A DNA stretch of 64,000 nt, from contig JAIUOB010000005.1 of NCBI GenBank assembly GCA_020161135.1, positions 248,001 to 312,000 of the forward strand. The letters are read 5' to 3'. The position numbers and the translations under genes are program-made. The DNA comes from Gemmatimonadota bacterium. GTDB taxonomy: Bacteria; Gemmatimonadota; Gemmatimonadetes; Gemmatimonadales; Gemmatimonadaceae. Below the pieces are notes generated by a model. It was not told the origin of the DNA, searched no databases, and was given only the letters and a program-made list of their open reading frames with translations. Below, one piece after another: positions 1 to 9,239 of the stretch (position 1 is the stretch's first letter; each line of letters opens with the position of its first letter).

Positions 1-66
1 GGCGATGTGTTCGAGGTCATGCCGGCGTTGACGGCGGCAGTGAAGGCGGCCAAGGCGCAGGGCTGA
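1..66 (+). CDS. etfA: Electron transfer flavoprotein alpha subunit, C-terminal end (partial)
   Basis: Only the last 21 codons lie in the window. They read GDVFEVMPALTAAVKAA near the end, which matches the C-terminal tail of ETF alpha subunits (acidic-aromatic D-x-F-E-V-x-P-x-L followed by a short helix). In the family this C-terminal domain carries the FAD site, and the alpha/beta dimer passes electrons from acyl-CoA dehydrogenases to a membrane oxidoreductase. The stop codon is 3 bases before the ATG of the next gene, an Fe-S oxidoreductase of the type that receives electrons from ETF, which supports the call. The beginning lies outside the window, so the assignment rests on a short stretch plus context. 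Confidence 0.72.
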   Translation, partial: GDVFEVMPALTAAVKAAKAQG

Positions 67-69
67 TCG

Positions 70-2121
70 ATGGGCGTGCAGAATGCCGTCTTCGCGGTGG
101 TCCTGGCCGGCGCGCTGTGGATGTTCGCACAGCAGGCGCAGCGTCTCGTGCGCTGGCTCAAGCTGGCCAAGGAAGAGAACCGTACCGATCACCCGGATGT
201 TCGCACGAAGAACTTCCTGCTGATCGGCCTCGCGCAGACGAAGATCCTGCGTGATCCGCTGGGCGGCATGATGCACGCGCTGGTGTTCTGGGGCTTCTGT
301 GTCCTGGGGCTCGGCACCATCGAGATCATGATCCAGGGGCTGTACACGCCGTTCACCTGGAACGTGATCCTCCCGCAGTTCCTGTACGTACCGTACGTGT
401 TTTCGCAGGAAGTCTTCGCGGTGTTCGTGCTGCTGCCGGTCGGGTGGCTGCTGTATCGTCGCCTGGTGATCCGTCCGCGCCGCTTCACCGTCGACGCGGT
501 GCACAGCGGCGAGGCGGTGCTCATCCTGAGCGTGATCGCGGGGCTCATGATCACGCTGCTGCTGCTTTTCGTCGGTGAGGCGAAGCAGCCGGGGGCGGAC
601 CACGCGGGGCGCGTCATCACCGCGCTCCTGCTGCCGGTGTTCGGCGGCATGAGTGCGGAGTCGGCTCACGTCATGGCGCGCGTGGCCTGGTGGCTGCACG
701 CGCTGGGCATCCTGTGGTTCCTCAACCACCTGCCCAAGTCGAAGCACCTGCACGTCCTGTCGTCGCTCATCAACGTCTGGTTCTCCAACACCAGCGGCCC
801 GGGGCGCATCGGCGCCATGAAGCCGATGGACCTCGAGGCCGAGGACGCCGAGCAGTTCGGCGCGTCGGACATCGAGCACCTCACGTGGAAGAACCTGCTC
901 GACGGCTACTCGTGCACCGAATGCGGTCGCTGCACGGCGGCATGCCCGGCCAACATCACGGGCAAGGTGCTGTCGCCGCGCATGATCGTGGTGAAGACGC
1001 GTGCGCGCCTCACCGAGAAGGCCACGGTGCTCGATGCGGTCGCGGCGAGCGGCGGCACGGCCACCGAGGAGCAGACGGCCGTCCTCGACAGGAAGCTCCT
1101 CGACGGGTGGATCACCGAGGAGGAGCTGTGGGCGTGCACGAGCTGCCGCGCCTGCGTGCAAGAGTGCCCGGTGAGCATCGACCAGCTCGAGATCATCAAC
1201 GAGCTCCGTCGCGATCTCGTCCTCATGGAGTCACGCTTCCCCGAGGAGCTGCAGCCGGCACTCACGAGCCTCGAGCGCAACGGCAGCCCGTGGGCCTTCA
1301 GCGCTGCCGAGCGCGACAAGTGGGCCGAGGGGATGGAGATCCCGACCATGGCGGAGATGGCGGCGGCTGGTGAGCAGCCCGACATCCTGTTCTGGGTGGG
1401 GTGCATGGGGTCGTTCGACGACCGGGCGAAGAAGATCACCGTCGCCTTCGCGCGCATCCTGCAGGCCGCCGACGTGAAGTTCGCGATCCTGGGGCAGGAG
1501 GAAACCTGCCACGGCGATCCGGCGCGTCGCATGGGCAACGAGTATCTCTACCAGATGCTCGCCAAGGGCGTCATCGAGACGCTCAACGGCTACCAGGTGA
1601 AGACCGTGGTGACGTTCTGCCCGCACTGCTTCCACCAGATGGGGAAGGAGTTCCCCGACCTGGGCGGGCACTACGAGGTCATCCACCACACCGAGTACAT
1701 CGAGCGCCTGCTGGCCGACGGTCGCGTGCCCCTCGACACCGAGCATGGGCAGCGCCTCAAGGTGGCCTACCACGACTCCTGCTACCTCGGCCGCTACAAC
1801 GACGTGTACGACGCGCCGCGCACGACGCTCAAGCGCGCGCTGCCGGTGGTCGAGCTGGTCGAGCCGGCGCGTACCAAGAGCCGCGGCCTGTGCTGCGGCG
1901 CCGGCGGCGGTCGCATGTGGATGGAGGAGACGAGCGGCAAGCGCGTCAACGTCGAGCGCACCGAGGAGCTCCTCGCGACGGGCGCCGACCAGATCGCGGT
2001 GGCGTGCCCGTTCTGCATGACGATGATCACCGACGGCGTGACCGGCGCGGGGAAGGAGGTGCCGGTGCTGGACATTGCCGAGGTTGTGGCGGGGCGGCTG
2101 GCGACGGCAGACGTCGGATAA
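70..2121 (+). CDS. Membrane-bound (Fe-S) oxidoreductase, ETF:menaquinone oxidoreductase (EMO)-like
   Basis: 683 aa. The N-terminal third holds about five to six hydrophobic segments resembling the haem-b NarI/DUF-type membrane domain. Next comes a ferredoxin-like domain with two 4Fe-4S motifs: CTECGRCTAACP from about residue 282 and CTSCRACVQECP from about residue 356. The C-terminal half is HdrD-like with two CCG-type cysteine domains (GCMG, ETCHGD, then DSCYLGRYN, LCCGAGGG, CPFC). This order is that of membrane ETF:(methyl)menaquinone oxidoreductases, which take electrons from EtfAB and reduce quinone. The gene follows etfA by 3 bases, so the two are cotranscribed and functionally linked. 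Acyl-CoA oxidation feeding menaquinone is the inferred role. A generic HdrD/GlpC-like oxidoreductase is the alternative, but the upstream ETF makes this less likely. Confidence 0.85.
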   Translation: MGVQNAVFAVVLAGALWMFAQQAQRLVRWLKLAKEENRTDHPDVRTKNFLLIGLAQTKILRDPLGGMMHALVFWGFCVLGLGTIEIMIQGLYTPFTWNVILPQFLYVPYVFSQEVFAVFVLLPVGWLLYRRLVIRPRRFTVDAVHSGEAVLILSVIAGLMITLLLLFVGEAKQPGADHAGRVITALLLPVFGGMSAESAHVMARVAWWLHALGILWFLNHLPKSKHLHVLSSLINVWFSNTSGPGRIGAMKPMDLEAEDAEQFGASDIEHLTWKNLLDGYSCTECGRCTAACPANITGKVLSPRMIVVKTRARLTEKATVLDAVAASGGTATEEQTAVLDRKLLDGWITEEELWACTSCRACVQECPVSIDQLEIINELRRDLVLMESRFPEELQPALTSLERNGSPWAFSAAERDKWAEGMEIPTMAEMAAAGEQPDILFWVGCMGSFDDRAKKITVAFARILQAADVKFAILGQEETCHGDPARRMGNEYLYQMLAKGVIETLNGYQVKTVVTFCPHCFHQMGKEFPDLGGHYEVIHHTEYIERLLADGRVPLDTEHGQRLKVAYHDSCYLGRYNDVYDAPRTTLKRALPVVELVEPARTKSRGLCCGAGGGRMWMEETSGKRVNVERTEELLATGADQIAVACPFCMTMITDGVTGAGKEVPVLDIAEVVAGRLATADVG

Positions 2122-2127
2122 CAGCTG

Positions 2128-2190
2128 CACGCGAAGACGCGAAGGCGCGAAGAGGATGTTGATCCCTTCGCGCCTTCGCGTCTTCGCGTG
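2128..2190. terminator. Perfect 25-bp inverted repeat between convergent genes; likely bidirectional terminator and dispersed palindrome
   Basis: The arm at 2128-2152 is exactly complementary to 2166-2190. Inside, GGAT (2154-2157) pairs with ATCC (2162-2165), leaving a GTTG loop and one bulged A. The arms are built from near-repeats of GCGAAG-type units (ACGCGAAG, GCGCGAAG). It lies between the stop of the plus-strand Fe-S gene (2121) and the stop of the minus-strand GH3 gene (2213), so it can form a strong RNA hairpin from both sides. There is no U-tract, so termination may not be classically intrinsic. Confidence 0.7.
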
Positions 2191-2212
2191 GTGAGCGGTT
2201 GCGGTCCCGCCG

Positions 2213-4936
2213 CTACGGCACCTGCACCTCGGCACGCAGCCGGATGTCACGGCTGCTCGCGCCGACCATCACGCGCCACGTGCCCGGCTCCCACACCTCG
2301 CGCATGCTCGCGTCGAGGAAGCGCATCTGCGATCGCCGCACGTCGAACGACACGCGCTGCGAGGCACCGGGCGCAAGCGTGACCCGCGCGAAGCCCATGA
2401 GCTCCTGCATGGGCCGCGCGACGCTGGCAGTCACGTCGCGCAAGTACAGCTGTACCACCTCGTCGCCCGTTCGCGCACCAGTGTTGGCCACTTCCGCACT
2501 GACGCGCAGGGCCACGCTGTCGGAGGCGGGGGGCTGCTCCACGCGCAGGTCGCGGTACGCGAAGGTCGTGTACGACAACCCGTGGCCGAACGGGAACAGC
2601 GGATGCCCGGTGAGGTCGAGGTAGTCGTCACCGCGTCCGGTCGGCTTGTGCGCGTAGTAGAGCGGCACCTGTCCCTCGTGCATCGGGAAGGTGAGGGGCA
2701 GGCGCCCCGCAGGATTCACGCGCCCGAACAGCGCGTCGGCCACCGCGTGCCCTCCCTCCTGACCGGGATACCACGCATCGAGCACAGCGTCCACCTGCTC
2801 GATCCACGGCATCGTGATGGCGCTCCCGCCTACGAGGACCACGACGACCGGCGTGCCTGTGGCGGCGACGCGGCGAATGAGTTCCTCCTGGCGCCCTGGC
2901 AGTCCAAGCTTCGCGCGATCGCGAAACTCGCCTTCCTCGATGCCGGCGACGACGATGGCAACATCGCTCGTGCGCGCGACACGCTCCGCCTCGGCGAACG
3001 CGACGGGATGCGGGTCGCGGACGCCGGCGTCCCAGAGCAGCTTGAGGCGCGCATTGCCGGTGGCTTCGACGAACTCCACGCGAATGCGGTGTCGCGTGCC
3101 CCCGGCGAGCGTGACGCGCGCGCGTTGCGTGCCGTACGACGCCTTCTGCCAGCGGTCGATGCGCAGCGTGTCGTCGACCCACAGGCGATACCCCTCGTTC
3201 CCTTCGAGCGCGAGCGTCCGCACGCCGCCCGGCGGCACCACCAGCGTGCCGGTCCACCGCGCCGAGTACCAGTCGTACGGAATGCCGCGCCCCGGGGCGT
3301 TGAGCGTCCACTGAAAGTCGATCGCGCGATCGGTGCGTGACAGCGTCGGCGCACCGTCGTGCGTGATGTTGGCCCAGTACTGCCCCTGCACGCCGGCCAG
3401 GTCGCGCCCGCTGCTGTCATGCCGGAAGGCGTTCGCGGGAACCACCACGAGGTCGCGCCACACGCGCGGAACGCCCGCCGCCACCTGCACGGTGCTGCCG
3501 CGCGGCGCGCCCGCGCGAATGCCGTCGGCGATGGTCACCAGCCGTGCGCCCGGCGGTGCGTACCCACCCGGACGCCCTTCGTTCGCATCGGCGCCGATGA
3601 CCGCGATGCGGCGCGCGCCGGCGCCAAGCGGCAGGCGTTGGCGGGCGTTGCGCAGCAGGACGATCGACTTGGCGGCCGCTTCGCGGGCCAGGGCGCGATG
3701 CGCCGGCGAGCGCGACACGATGGCGGCGCTGTCGGCGTGGCCATACGGACGCTCGAACAGGCCCAGCGCGAACTTGACGCGCAGCACGCGCGCCACGGCG
3801 CTGTCGATGGCCGCGGCGTCGATGCCCGCCTGCAGGAAGGCGTTGAGATACGGCCGATGCTGCTCCCAACTCGACTGGAAGATCACGTCGAGCCCCGACT
3901 CGATGGCGTGCTTCGTCGCCGTCGCGGTACTCGCCTCGGTGTGGTGCAGCACGGTGGCGCCGCCCGTGGCTGCCGCGTCGGAAATGACGAAGCCCGGGAA
4001 GCGCCACGCGCGCTTGAGTACGTCCGTCAGCAGCACGCGATTCTGGGTGGCGGGCGATCCGTCGACGGAGTTGTACGCGCTCATCACGCTGCGCGCGCCC
4101 GCATCGCGAATCGCGGAGAGGAACGGCGGATAGTACCGTTCGCGGAGCAGCCGCTCGCTGAACTCGATGGGGTAGCTATCGCGTCCGCCCTCGCCGACGT
4201 TCGCGACGAAGTGCTTGGGGGTGGCCACGACGCCGCGCTGCTCGAGTGCGCCGATGTACGCGCGCCCCATGGCCGAGGTGAGATACGGGTCCTCACCGTA
4301 CGTCTCCTCGGTGCGGCCCCACCGCACGTCGTTGGCGATGTTCACCACCGGTGAGAGGGACATGCGGATGCCGCGGGTACGCGTCTCGTCGGCAATCGCG
4401 GCGCCCACGCGCGCGACGAGCGACGTGTCCCAGGTGGCCGCCAGTGCGATGGCCTGCGGAAACGTGGTGGCCCCTTCGCGCCCCAGTCCATGCAGCGTCT
4501 CCTCGAAGGGGAGCATGGGGATGCCCAGCCGGGTGCCGGTCACGAAGAACTGCTGGATCGCGTTGATGCGCTCGGTGTGTGCGCGCGCCACGGTCGCCGC
4601 CGGCAACGTGTCGCTGCGCGCCGCGTCGGCACGCATCCCGGGCGGCGCGTTCACCTGCAGCCCGAAGCTTCCAGCGCGCCAATCGTGCGCGGGTGTGTCC
4701 CGGTCGCCCGGAATCATGAAGAGCTGCCAGAACTTCTCGGTGCGCGTCATGCGCGGCAGCAGGTCGCGCGTGCGCTCGGCGGGCGAGCGGCGCGCGTCGC
4801 GGTACGGGGCGTCGGCGGGCGGCGTGGTGAGCGTGTCCTGGGCCGACAGCACAGGCGCCGCTGCCTGCACGGACAGCAGCAGGGCAACGGCGCGAATGGG
4901 TACGGAAGCGAATCGAAATCGAGGGGTGGGGCGCAT
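2213..4936 (-). CDS. Secreted GH3 beta-glucosidase with inserted PA14 domain
   Basis: 907 aa. It starts with an Arg-containing n-region and a hydrophobic stretch ending near VLSAQD, a signal peptide for export. The GH3 N-terminal barrel follows, with the nucleophile motif GFVISD (Asp about residue 320) and upstream KHFVAN and SAYNSVDG motifs. The GH3 C-terminal alpha/beta sandwich contains an inserted PA14-like domain at about residues 505-640 (GQYWANI, EGNEGYRLWVDD), and a fibronectin III-like domain (FPFGHGLSYTTF, then a beta-rich end) closes the protein. GH3 enzymes with PA14 inserts release glucose or xylose from beta-linked oligosaccharides in the periplasm or outside the cell. Exact substrate is not visible. 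The start is ATG; a TAGGGT hexamer ends 6 bases upstream, compatible with a leaderless or very short-leader transcript. Confidence 0.9.
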   Translation of the reverse strand: MRPTPRFRFASVPIRAVALLLSVQAAAPVLSAQDTLTTPPADAPYRDARRSPAERTRDLLPRMTRTEKFWQLFMIPGDRDTPAHDWRAGSFGLQVNAPPGMRADAARSDTLPAATVARAHTERINAIQQFFVTGTRLGIPMLPFEETLHGLGREGATTFPQAIALAATWDTSLVARVGAAIADETRTRGIRMSLSPVVNIANDVRWGRTEETYGEDPYLTSAMGRAYIGALEQRGVVATPKHFVANVGEGGRDSYPIEFSERLLRERYYPPFLSAIRDAGARSVMSAYNSVDGSPATQNRVLLTDVLKRAWRFPGFVISDAAATGGATVLHHTEASTATATKHAIESGLDVIFQSSWEQHRPYLNAFLQAGIDAAAIDSAVARVLRVKFALGLFERPYGHADSAAIVSRSPAHRALAREAAAKSIVLLRNARQRLPLGAGARRIAVIGADANEGRPGGYAPPGARLVTIADGIRAGAPRGSTVQVAAGVPRVWRDLVVVPANAFRHDSSGRDLAGVQGQYWANITHDGAPTLSRTDRAIDFQWTLNAPGRGIPYDWYSARWTGTLVVPPGGVRTLALEGNEGYRLWVDDTLRIDRWQKASYGTQRARVTLAGGTRHRIRVEFVEATGNARLKLLWDAGVRDPHPVAFAEAERVARTSDVAIVVAGIEEGEFRDRAKLGLPGRQEELIRRVAATGTPVVVVLVGGSAITMPWIEQVDAVLDAWYPGQEGGHAVADALFGRVNPAGRLPLTFPMHEGQVPLYYAHKPTGRGDDYLDLTGHPLFPFGHGLSYTTFAYRDLRVEQPPASDSVALRVSAEVANTGARTGDEVVQLYLRDVTASVARPMQELMGFARVTLAPGASQRVSFDVRRSQMRFLDASMREVWEPGTWRVMVGASSRDIRLRAEVQVP

Positions 4937-4942
4937 GGCCCT

Positions 4943-4948
4943 ACCCTA
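4943..4948 (-). promoter_or_regulatory. TAGGGT, candidate -10 element just upstream of the GH3 start
   Basis: On the minus strand the hexamer TAGGGT is separated by only 6 bases (AGGGCC) from the GH3 ATG. The same TAnnnT-short gap-start arrangement recurs at several genes in this window. No convincing -35 is visible. The AGGG in the gap could also act as a weak ribosome binding site, so the call is tentative. Confidence 0.35.
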
Positions 4949-4962
4949 ACACCAAACGCGCC

Positions 4963-5427
4963 TCAGGGGCGGATTTCGAGCGCGGCTTCGGCGGCCGTGA
5001 GCGTGCTCCCGCCAAAGTCCACCACCGCGTACAGGCGATAGCTCCCGGCGGGCAACGCGGGCATGGGCACCTTGAACGTCTCGCCGCGCCCCGCACCGAT
5101 GCGTCGCCCCTCGACAAAGGCCTCGGCGTACACCAACTCGCCGTCGGCGTCGCGCACCTGCAGTTCGCCCAGGATGTCGGTGGCCACCGTGCCCGTGTTG
5201 CGGTAGCGGATTTCGAGGCTGCGCCCCTTGACCACCATGTCGCTCACTTCGCCGTCCACACGTGCGGCGGGCGACGCCGGCACGGTCACCGTGTCGCGCG
5301 AGGCTGCCGACGGTGCCGATTGCCCGCGCAGTGACGCACCCGGATAGAGCACGAGGAGGGCGAGGACGAAGATCGCGACGACCGCGAGGGGGCCGCGCAG
5401 CAGCGACGTGCGGGGAAGGGAGGTCAT
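4963..5427 (-). CDS. Hypothetical membrane-anchored or exported protein
   Basis: 154 aa from the ATG at 5427 (MTSLPRTSLLRG). A basic n-region is followed by one hydrophobic helix (VVAIFVLALLVLYPG), then a soluble part rich in beta strands: a linker after residue 30 and an Ig-like pattern (SLEIRYRNTGTVATDILGEL, ALPAGSYRLYAVVDFGG). The pattern resembles extracytoplasmic FN3/CARDB-type folds that modulate secreted enzymes, but no specific family is recognised. It is in the same direction as the GH3 gene, which begins 26 bases downstream. A longer start at 5466 would add 13 residues without a hydrophobic signal, so the internal ATG is preferred. Confidence 0.6.
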   Translation of the reverse strand: MTSLPRTSLLRGPLAVVAIFVLALLVLYPGASLRGQSAPSAASRDTVTVPASPAARVDGEVSDMVVKGRSLEIRYRNTGTVATDILGELQVRDADGELVYAEAFVEGRRIGAGRGETFKVPMPALPAGSYRLYAVVDFGGSTLTAAEAALEIRP

Positions 5428-5567
5428 GCCCCACCCTCGTGGAAGATGCGTGCCACGCGCCGTCACCCATCGTTCCCTCTCGGCGCGCCCACGTCGTTCG
5501 CTGTGCGGCGCCGCCAGTGTGGGGCGCCCGCGACATCAGGTGTCGTGTCCGGCCGTCAACGAGGGGA

Positions 5568-6299
5568 TTAGGGCGCGTCGACGTGCTGGACGCGCAGCAC
5601 CCGGATTTCGCGGGTGCTCGTGCCATCGACGAAACGCACGGCGTCTTCACGCGCGATGCGCAGCCCGCTGGACGGGAGCGCGGTGCGGAAGGCGGGGAGT
5701 GCCAGTCGCCCCGGGTCGGCGATGATGGCCACGCCGCCCGGTGCGAGCGCCCGTGCGAGGCACTCCGCGACAAGGGTCGCGTACTCCTTCTCGTACAGTA
5801 CGTCGGCGGCCGTGACGACCTCGAACCGCCCCAGGTCATCGGGCCAGGCGCGCCAGTTCACCATGCGCACCGCGGGCTCGCGGCCGAGGACGCGCGCGGC
5901 GTTCGCGCGCGTCATGTGGATCGCCTGCTCGTAGTAGTCGGTGGCGGTCACCTCGAAGCCTGCCGCCATCGCCGCGATCGTGTCGAGCCCCAGGCCGCAC
6001 CCGAGTTCGAGCAGGCGTCGCCCCGCCCCCGACTCGGCCAGCAACACGTCGGCCAGCACCCGCGCCGACGGCCACAGGTCAGCCCAGTACGGCAGCCGCT
6101 CGTCCATGACGTAGTCGGCTTCGCTGATGAGCAGGTCGGCGTTGGTGGGTTTGCGCAGCACCACCTCGCGGCGTGATGCGCCGGTGCCGATGGCCACCGT
6201 CTCCTCGGCGATCGGAAAGCACTGTGCGAGCGCGGCGTCGAGCGCGTCGCCGTGCAGGGCGGCCAGCGACGCGTTGCCCACCGCTTGCGGGTCGGTCAC
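5568..6299 (-). CDS. Class I SAM-dependent methyltransferase
   Basis: 243 aa from a GTG at 6299 that overlaps the moeA stop as GTGA, a layout typical of translational coupling. The Rossmann fold is clear: motif I LLELGCGLGLDT, an acidic strand-2 end (VTATDYYEQAI), and TAADVLYEKEY before strand 4, then RALAPGGVAIIADPGR for strand 5. The WADLWPSARVLAD stretch ahead of motif I is typical of the METTL21/lysine-methyltransferase-like (Methyltransf_16, ETFB/Nnt1-like) family, which modifies protein lysines. Substrate cannot be read from sequence; coupling to moeA does not by itself imply a molybdenum role. Confidence 0.75.
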   Translation of the reverse strand: MTDPQAVGNASLAALHGDALDAALAQCFPIAEETVAIGTGASRREVVLRKPTNADLLISEADYVMDERLPYWADLWPSARVLADVLLAESGAGRRLLELGCGLGLDTIAAMAAGFEVTATDYYEQAIHMTRANAARVLGREPAVRMVNWRAWPDDLGRFEVVTAADVLYEKEYATLVAECLARALAPGGVAIIADPGRLALPAFRTALPSSGLRIAREDAVRFVDGTSTREIRVLRVQHVDAP

Positions 6300-7609
6300 G
6301 CGTGGGTCGCCAGCAACGGCGCGTCCGGCAGGACGAGCGCCTCGCCCAGGCTCCCGGCGTCGAGTCGGGTGATCGCTTCGGGCACCACCAGCAGCGCGTC
6401 GGCGCGGGCCATGGGGGTGAGCAGGTTCGACCCCTGCGGCCCGGCAGTCCGTGCGGTGAGCACGCCATCGGCGCCGTGCGTGAGCGTGACGCGCACGAAG
6501 TAGGTCAGCGGGGCCGGCGTGTCCACCGCATCGGCGAGACGCACCGGCACACGCAATGGGGTCGCATGCGCGTGCCCGCCCAGACCCCGCAGCAGTGGCC
6601 ACGCAAACAGCGTCGCCGTGACGAGTGTCGAGACCGGATTGCCGGGGAGGCCGAGCCACGGCACATCGCGAACGGTGCCGCCGCCCAGTGGGCCGCCCGG
6701 GCGAATGCGCGCCCGCCAGAAATGCTGCGTACCGCCGAGCGCCGACAGCGCATCGCGCGTGTAGTCGTGCGCGCCCACCGACACGCCGCCGGTGGTGAGC
6801 AGCAGGTCGCAGCCGTCGTCGAGTGCCGACGCGAGCGCATCGGTGAGCGCATCGAGGTCGTCGGGTACGATGGGTGCTATGCGCACGTCGGCGCCCGCCG
6901 AGCGGAGCAGCGCCGGCAGCGCGTAGCTGCTCGACGACACGATGCGGCGTCCGGTGCGCACCTCGTCGAACCGATCGACGAGCACGAGCTCATCGCCGCT
7001 GGCCACGATGGTCACGCGCGGGCGTCGATGCACGCGCACCGTGGCGGCGCCCACGCTCGCCAGCACGCCCAGGTGCGCAGCGCGCAGCGAGGTGCCGACC
7101 TCACAGACGACGGCATCGGCGGCGATGTCCTCGCCGCGCGGTCGCACGTTGCCGCGCCCCTGCACATCGCGGTCGTCGCGAATGATCACCGACGTGTCAT
7201 CGCTCGTGGTGTCCTCGACGCGCACGACCGCGTCGGCACCGCCGGGCATCGGCGCGCCGGTCATGATGCGTATCGCGGTGCCGGGTGCGAGGGGCGGCAG
7301 CGTCGAGGGATCGGTGCCGGCCACGCTGCTGCCCACGATCGGCAGGGCGCGCGGGGCGTCGGCGCGCGCGCCCCGCACATCGGCCGCGTACACGGCAAAG
7401 CCATCCATCCCGGCATTGTCCCAGGGAGGCAGCGCCACCGGGCTCACCACCGGTGCTGCCAGCGCGTGCCCCACCGCTTGTTCGAGCGGCACGTCGACCA
7501 CCGGCGTACGACGACCGTCGGCGAGTGCGAGCACGGCGTGCAAGGCGTCGCTGAAGGACAGCGAACGGGCGCCCCCGTGTCCGCCGGTCGAGCCCGGCGC
7601 GGTCGTCAT
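6296..7609 (-). CDS. moeA: Molybdopterin molybdenumtransferase MoeA
   Basis: 437 aa. The N-terminal signature PPWDNAGMDGFAVYA is the MoeA hallmark. It is followed by GTAIRIMTGAPMP and ADAVVRVEDT, the MoeA/MogA-fold domain with TGGVSVGAHDY, and PWLGLPGNPVS near the domain boundary, then the C-terminal beta domain. MoeA inserts molybdate into adenylylated molybdopterin to make the molybdenum cofactor in the cytoplasm. The start at 7609 is 7 bases downstream of the preceding dacB stop on this strand, and the end overlaps the methyltransferase start by 4 bases. No other Mo-cofactor genes lie in the window. Confidence 0.93.
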   Translation of the reverse strand: MTTAPGSTGGHGGARSLSFSDALHAVLALADGRRTPVVDVPLEQAVGHALAAPVVSPVALPPWDNAGMDGFAVYAADVRGARADAPRALPIVGSSVAGTDPSTLPPLAPGTAIRIMTGAPMPGGADAVVRVEDTTSDDTSVIIRDDRDVQGRGNVRPRGEDIAADAVVCEVGTSLRAAHLGVLASVGAATVRVHRRPRVTIVASGDELVLVDRFDEVRTGRRIVSSSSYALPALLRSAGADVRIAPIVPDDLDALTDALASALDDGCDLLLTTGGVSVGAHDYTRDALSALGGTQHFWRARIRPGGPLGGGTVRDVPWLGLPGNPVSTLVTATLFAWPLLRGLGGHAHATPLRVPVRLADAVDTPAPLTYFVRVTLTHGADGVLTARTAGPQGSNLLTPMARADALLVVPEAITRLDAGSLGEALVLPDAPLLATHA

Positions 7610-7616
7610 GCGGACG

Positions 7617-9239
7617 TCATGGCGTGCCGCGCGACCGCGGTGCCGCGGGCGGCAACGTCACCAGCGCGCTGCCGGCCAGCAGCGACACGATACGGTCCTG
7701 CACGCGCTCCACTTCGCGTGTGGGTACCGTGTAGTTGTTGCAGAGCAGCGAGAACATCACGAGCTGGCCGTCGGCCGTGGTCACGTACCCCGAGAGTGAG
7801 CGGGCCTTGTCGAGCGTGCCCGTCTTGGCGCGCGCATTCCCCTGGGCCGGCGTGTCGCGCATGCGCGTGCGGATGGTGCCGTCCACGCCGGCAATGGGCA
7901 GGGCGTCGCGGTATACCTCGAAGGTGGGCGAGGTGCGCATCGCATCGAGCACCTTCACCACCGCGCGCGGCGTCACATAGTCGTGGCGCGAGAGACCGCT
8001 GCCATCCCGATATGCCGCGTCGGCAGCGGTGACGCCCCACGCGGCCAGCGTGCGCGCGCCATGCGCCCGCGCACTGTCGGCCGATCCGTCTCCCGTGGCC
8101 ACGAGCCCGCTCGTCCGGAAGAACAGCTCGGCGATCTGGTTCTGCGAAGGCTTCTGCATGCGGCGCAGCACGGCCGAGAGCGGGGCCGATTCTAGCACCG
8201 TGAGGGTGTCGGGCGCGCGCCGCAGCGTATCCGCGCGTGCCACACGCGCACCGGTCACGCGAATGCCCGCTTCGGCGAGCGCCTCGTGCAGCGCCGCGAG
8301 CACCGCATCACCCGGGTGCCGATACGACACCGTCGTGACCAGCGAATCGCCGAGGGGCAGGGTGCCGGTCACGACGAGCACGTCGCCGAGGCTGTCGTAG
8401 GCCGCGCGGAGCGGCGCGGGGCGCGGGGCACGCGGGGCATCGCTCGCACGCATCGTGTCCGGGCGCACACTGTCGCGTGTCGTGGCCTCGACCCGCAGGC
8501 GCGGATACGCACGCGTGGGGGCGCGCTCGACACGCACCGGCGCTCCCACGCGACGCCCCGCGTACACGCGCAGCGTGAGTTCCCCTTCGTTCCACGTCAG
8601 CTCGTCGATGGGTGCGCTGTACTCCTCGTCGAAGTCGTCGTACGCCCAGCCGTAGCCGGTGGTGGAACCCGGAAGCGCGTCGCCGCCGGCCCGCAGGGAT
8701 CCCGCAATGCGCGTGATGCCCCGCGCGCGCAGGGCCGCCACGAGCGGCGCGAACGCATTGGCCGCGCGCCCGTCACGCAGTGAATCGCTGAAGCTCGGGT
8801 CGCCGCTTCCCACGAGCAGCAGGTCACCGTGCCACGTCCGGCCGCGCGCGCGGCCATGCAGCAGCACCGGGGTGCGCCAGCGGTACTGCTCGCCCAGTGT
8901 GGTGAGCGCGATCGCGCCCGTGAGGAGCTTCTGGTTGGACGCCGGCATGAACAGCCGGTCGGCGTCGTGCGCGAGCAGCGTGTCGGCGCGGTCGGCATGC
9001 ACCACCAGCATGCCCCAGCGCGCGTTGCGCCACATGGGGGCGGCGTTCACCGAATCCACCAGCTGGCGCAACTGTGCGGCGACCGTGAGTGTCGGCCGCA
9101 CCACCGGCACGTCGGCCGGTGCGGGAATCGTCTCGATGATGGGCGCGGGCGTCGGTGCCGGCGGCGCCGTGCGACAGGCGGCGACGCTCGCCATGAGGGT
9201 GAGGCCGAGCACGACGGCCCGCGTGCGGTCGTGCGTCAT
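7617..9239 (-). CDS. dacB: D-alanyl-D-alanine carboxypeptidase/endopeptidase, PBP4 (S13) family lipoprotein
   Basis: 540 aa. The N-terminus has a hydrophobic stretch ending in a lipobox with Cys22 (SVAAC), so the protein is probably anchored as a lipoprotein. A Pro/Ala-rich linker precedes the penicillin-binding fold. The three active-site motifs are visible: SNQK (Ser101, Lys104), DGSGLSRHDYVTP as the SxN-equivalent region, and KTGTLDKARSLSGYV as the KTG motif. The S13 family trims D-Ala from peptidoglycan and cleaves DD-crosslinks. The start ATG overlaps the stop of the upstream PTPS/QueD gene by 4 bases. Confidence 0.9.
   Translation of the reverse strand: MTHDRTRAVVLGLTLMASVAACRTAPPAPTPAPIIETIPAPADVPVVRPTLTVAAQLRQLVDSVNAAPMWRNARWGMLVVHADRADTLLAHDADRLFMPASNQKLLTGAIALTTLGEQYRWRTPVLLHGRARGRTWHGDLLLVGSGDPSFSDSLRDGRAANAFAPLVAALRARGITRIAGSLRAGGDALPGSTTGYGWAYDDFDEEYSAPIDELTWNEGELTLRVYAGRRVGAPVRVERAPTRAYPRLRVEATTRDSVRPDTMRASDAPRAPRPAPLRAAYDSLGDVLVVTGTLPLGDSLVTTVSYRHPGDAVLAALHEALAEAGIRVTGARVARADTLRRAPDTLTVLESAPLSAVLRRMQKPSQNQIAELFFRTSGLVATGDGSADSARAHGARTLAAWGVTAADAAYRDGSGLSRHDYVTPRAVVKVLDAMRTSPTFEVYRDALPIAGVDGTIRTRMRDTPAQGNARAKTGTLDKARSLSGYVTTADGQLVMFSLLCNNYTVPTREVERVQDRIVSLLAGSALVTLPPAAPRSRGTP

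Noticed and set aside
6296..6659. N-terminal extension of the methyltransferase into moeA
   Set aside because: Lies inside moeA in another frame; the GTGA overlap at 6299 is the natural start.
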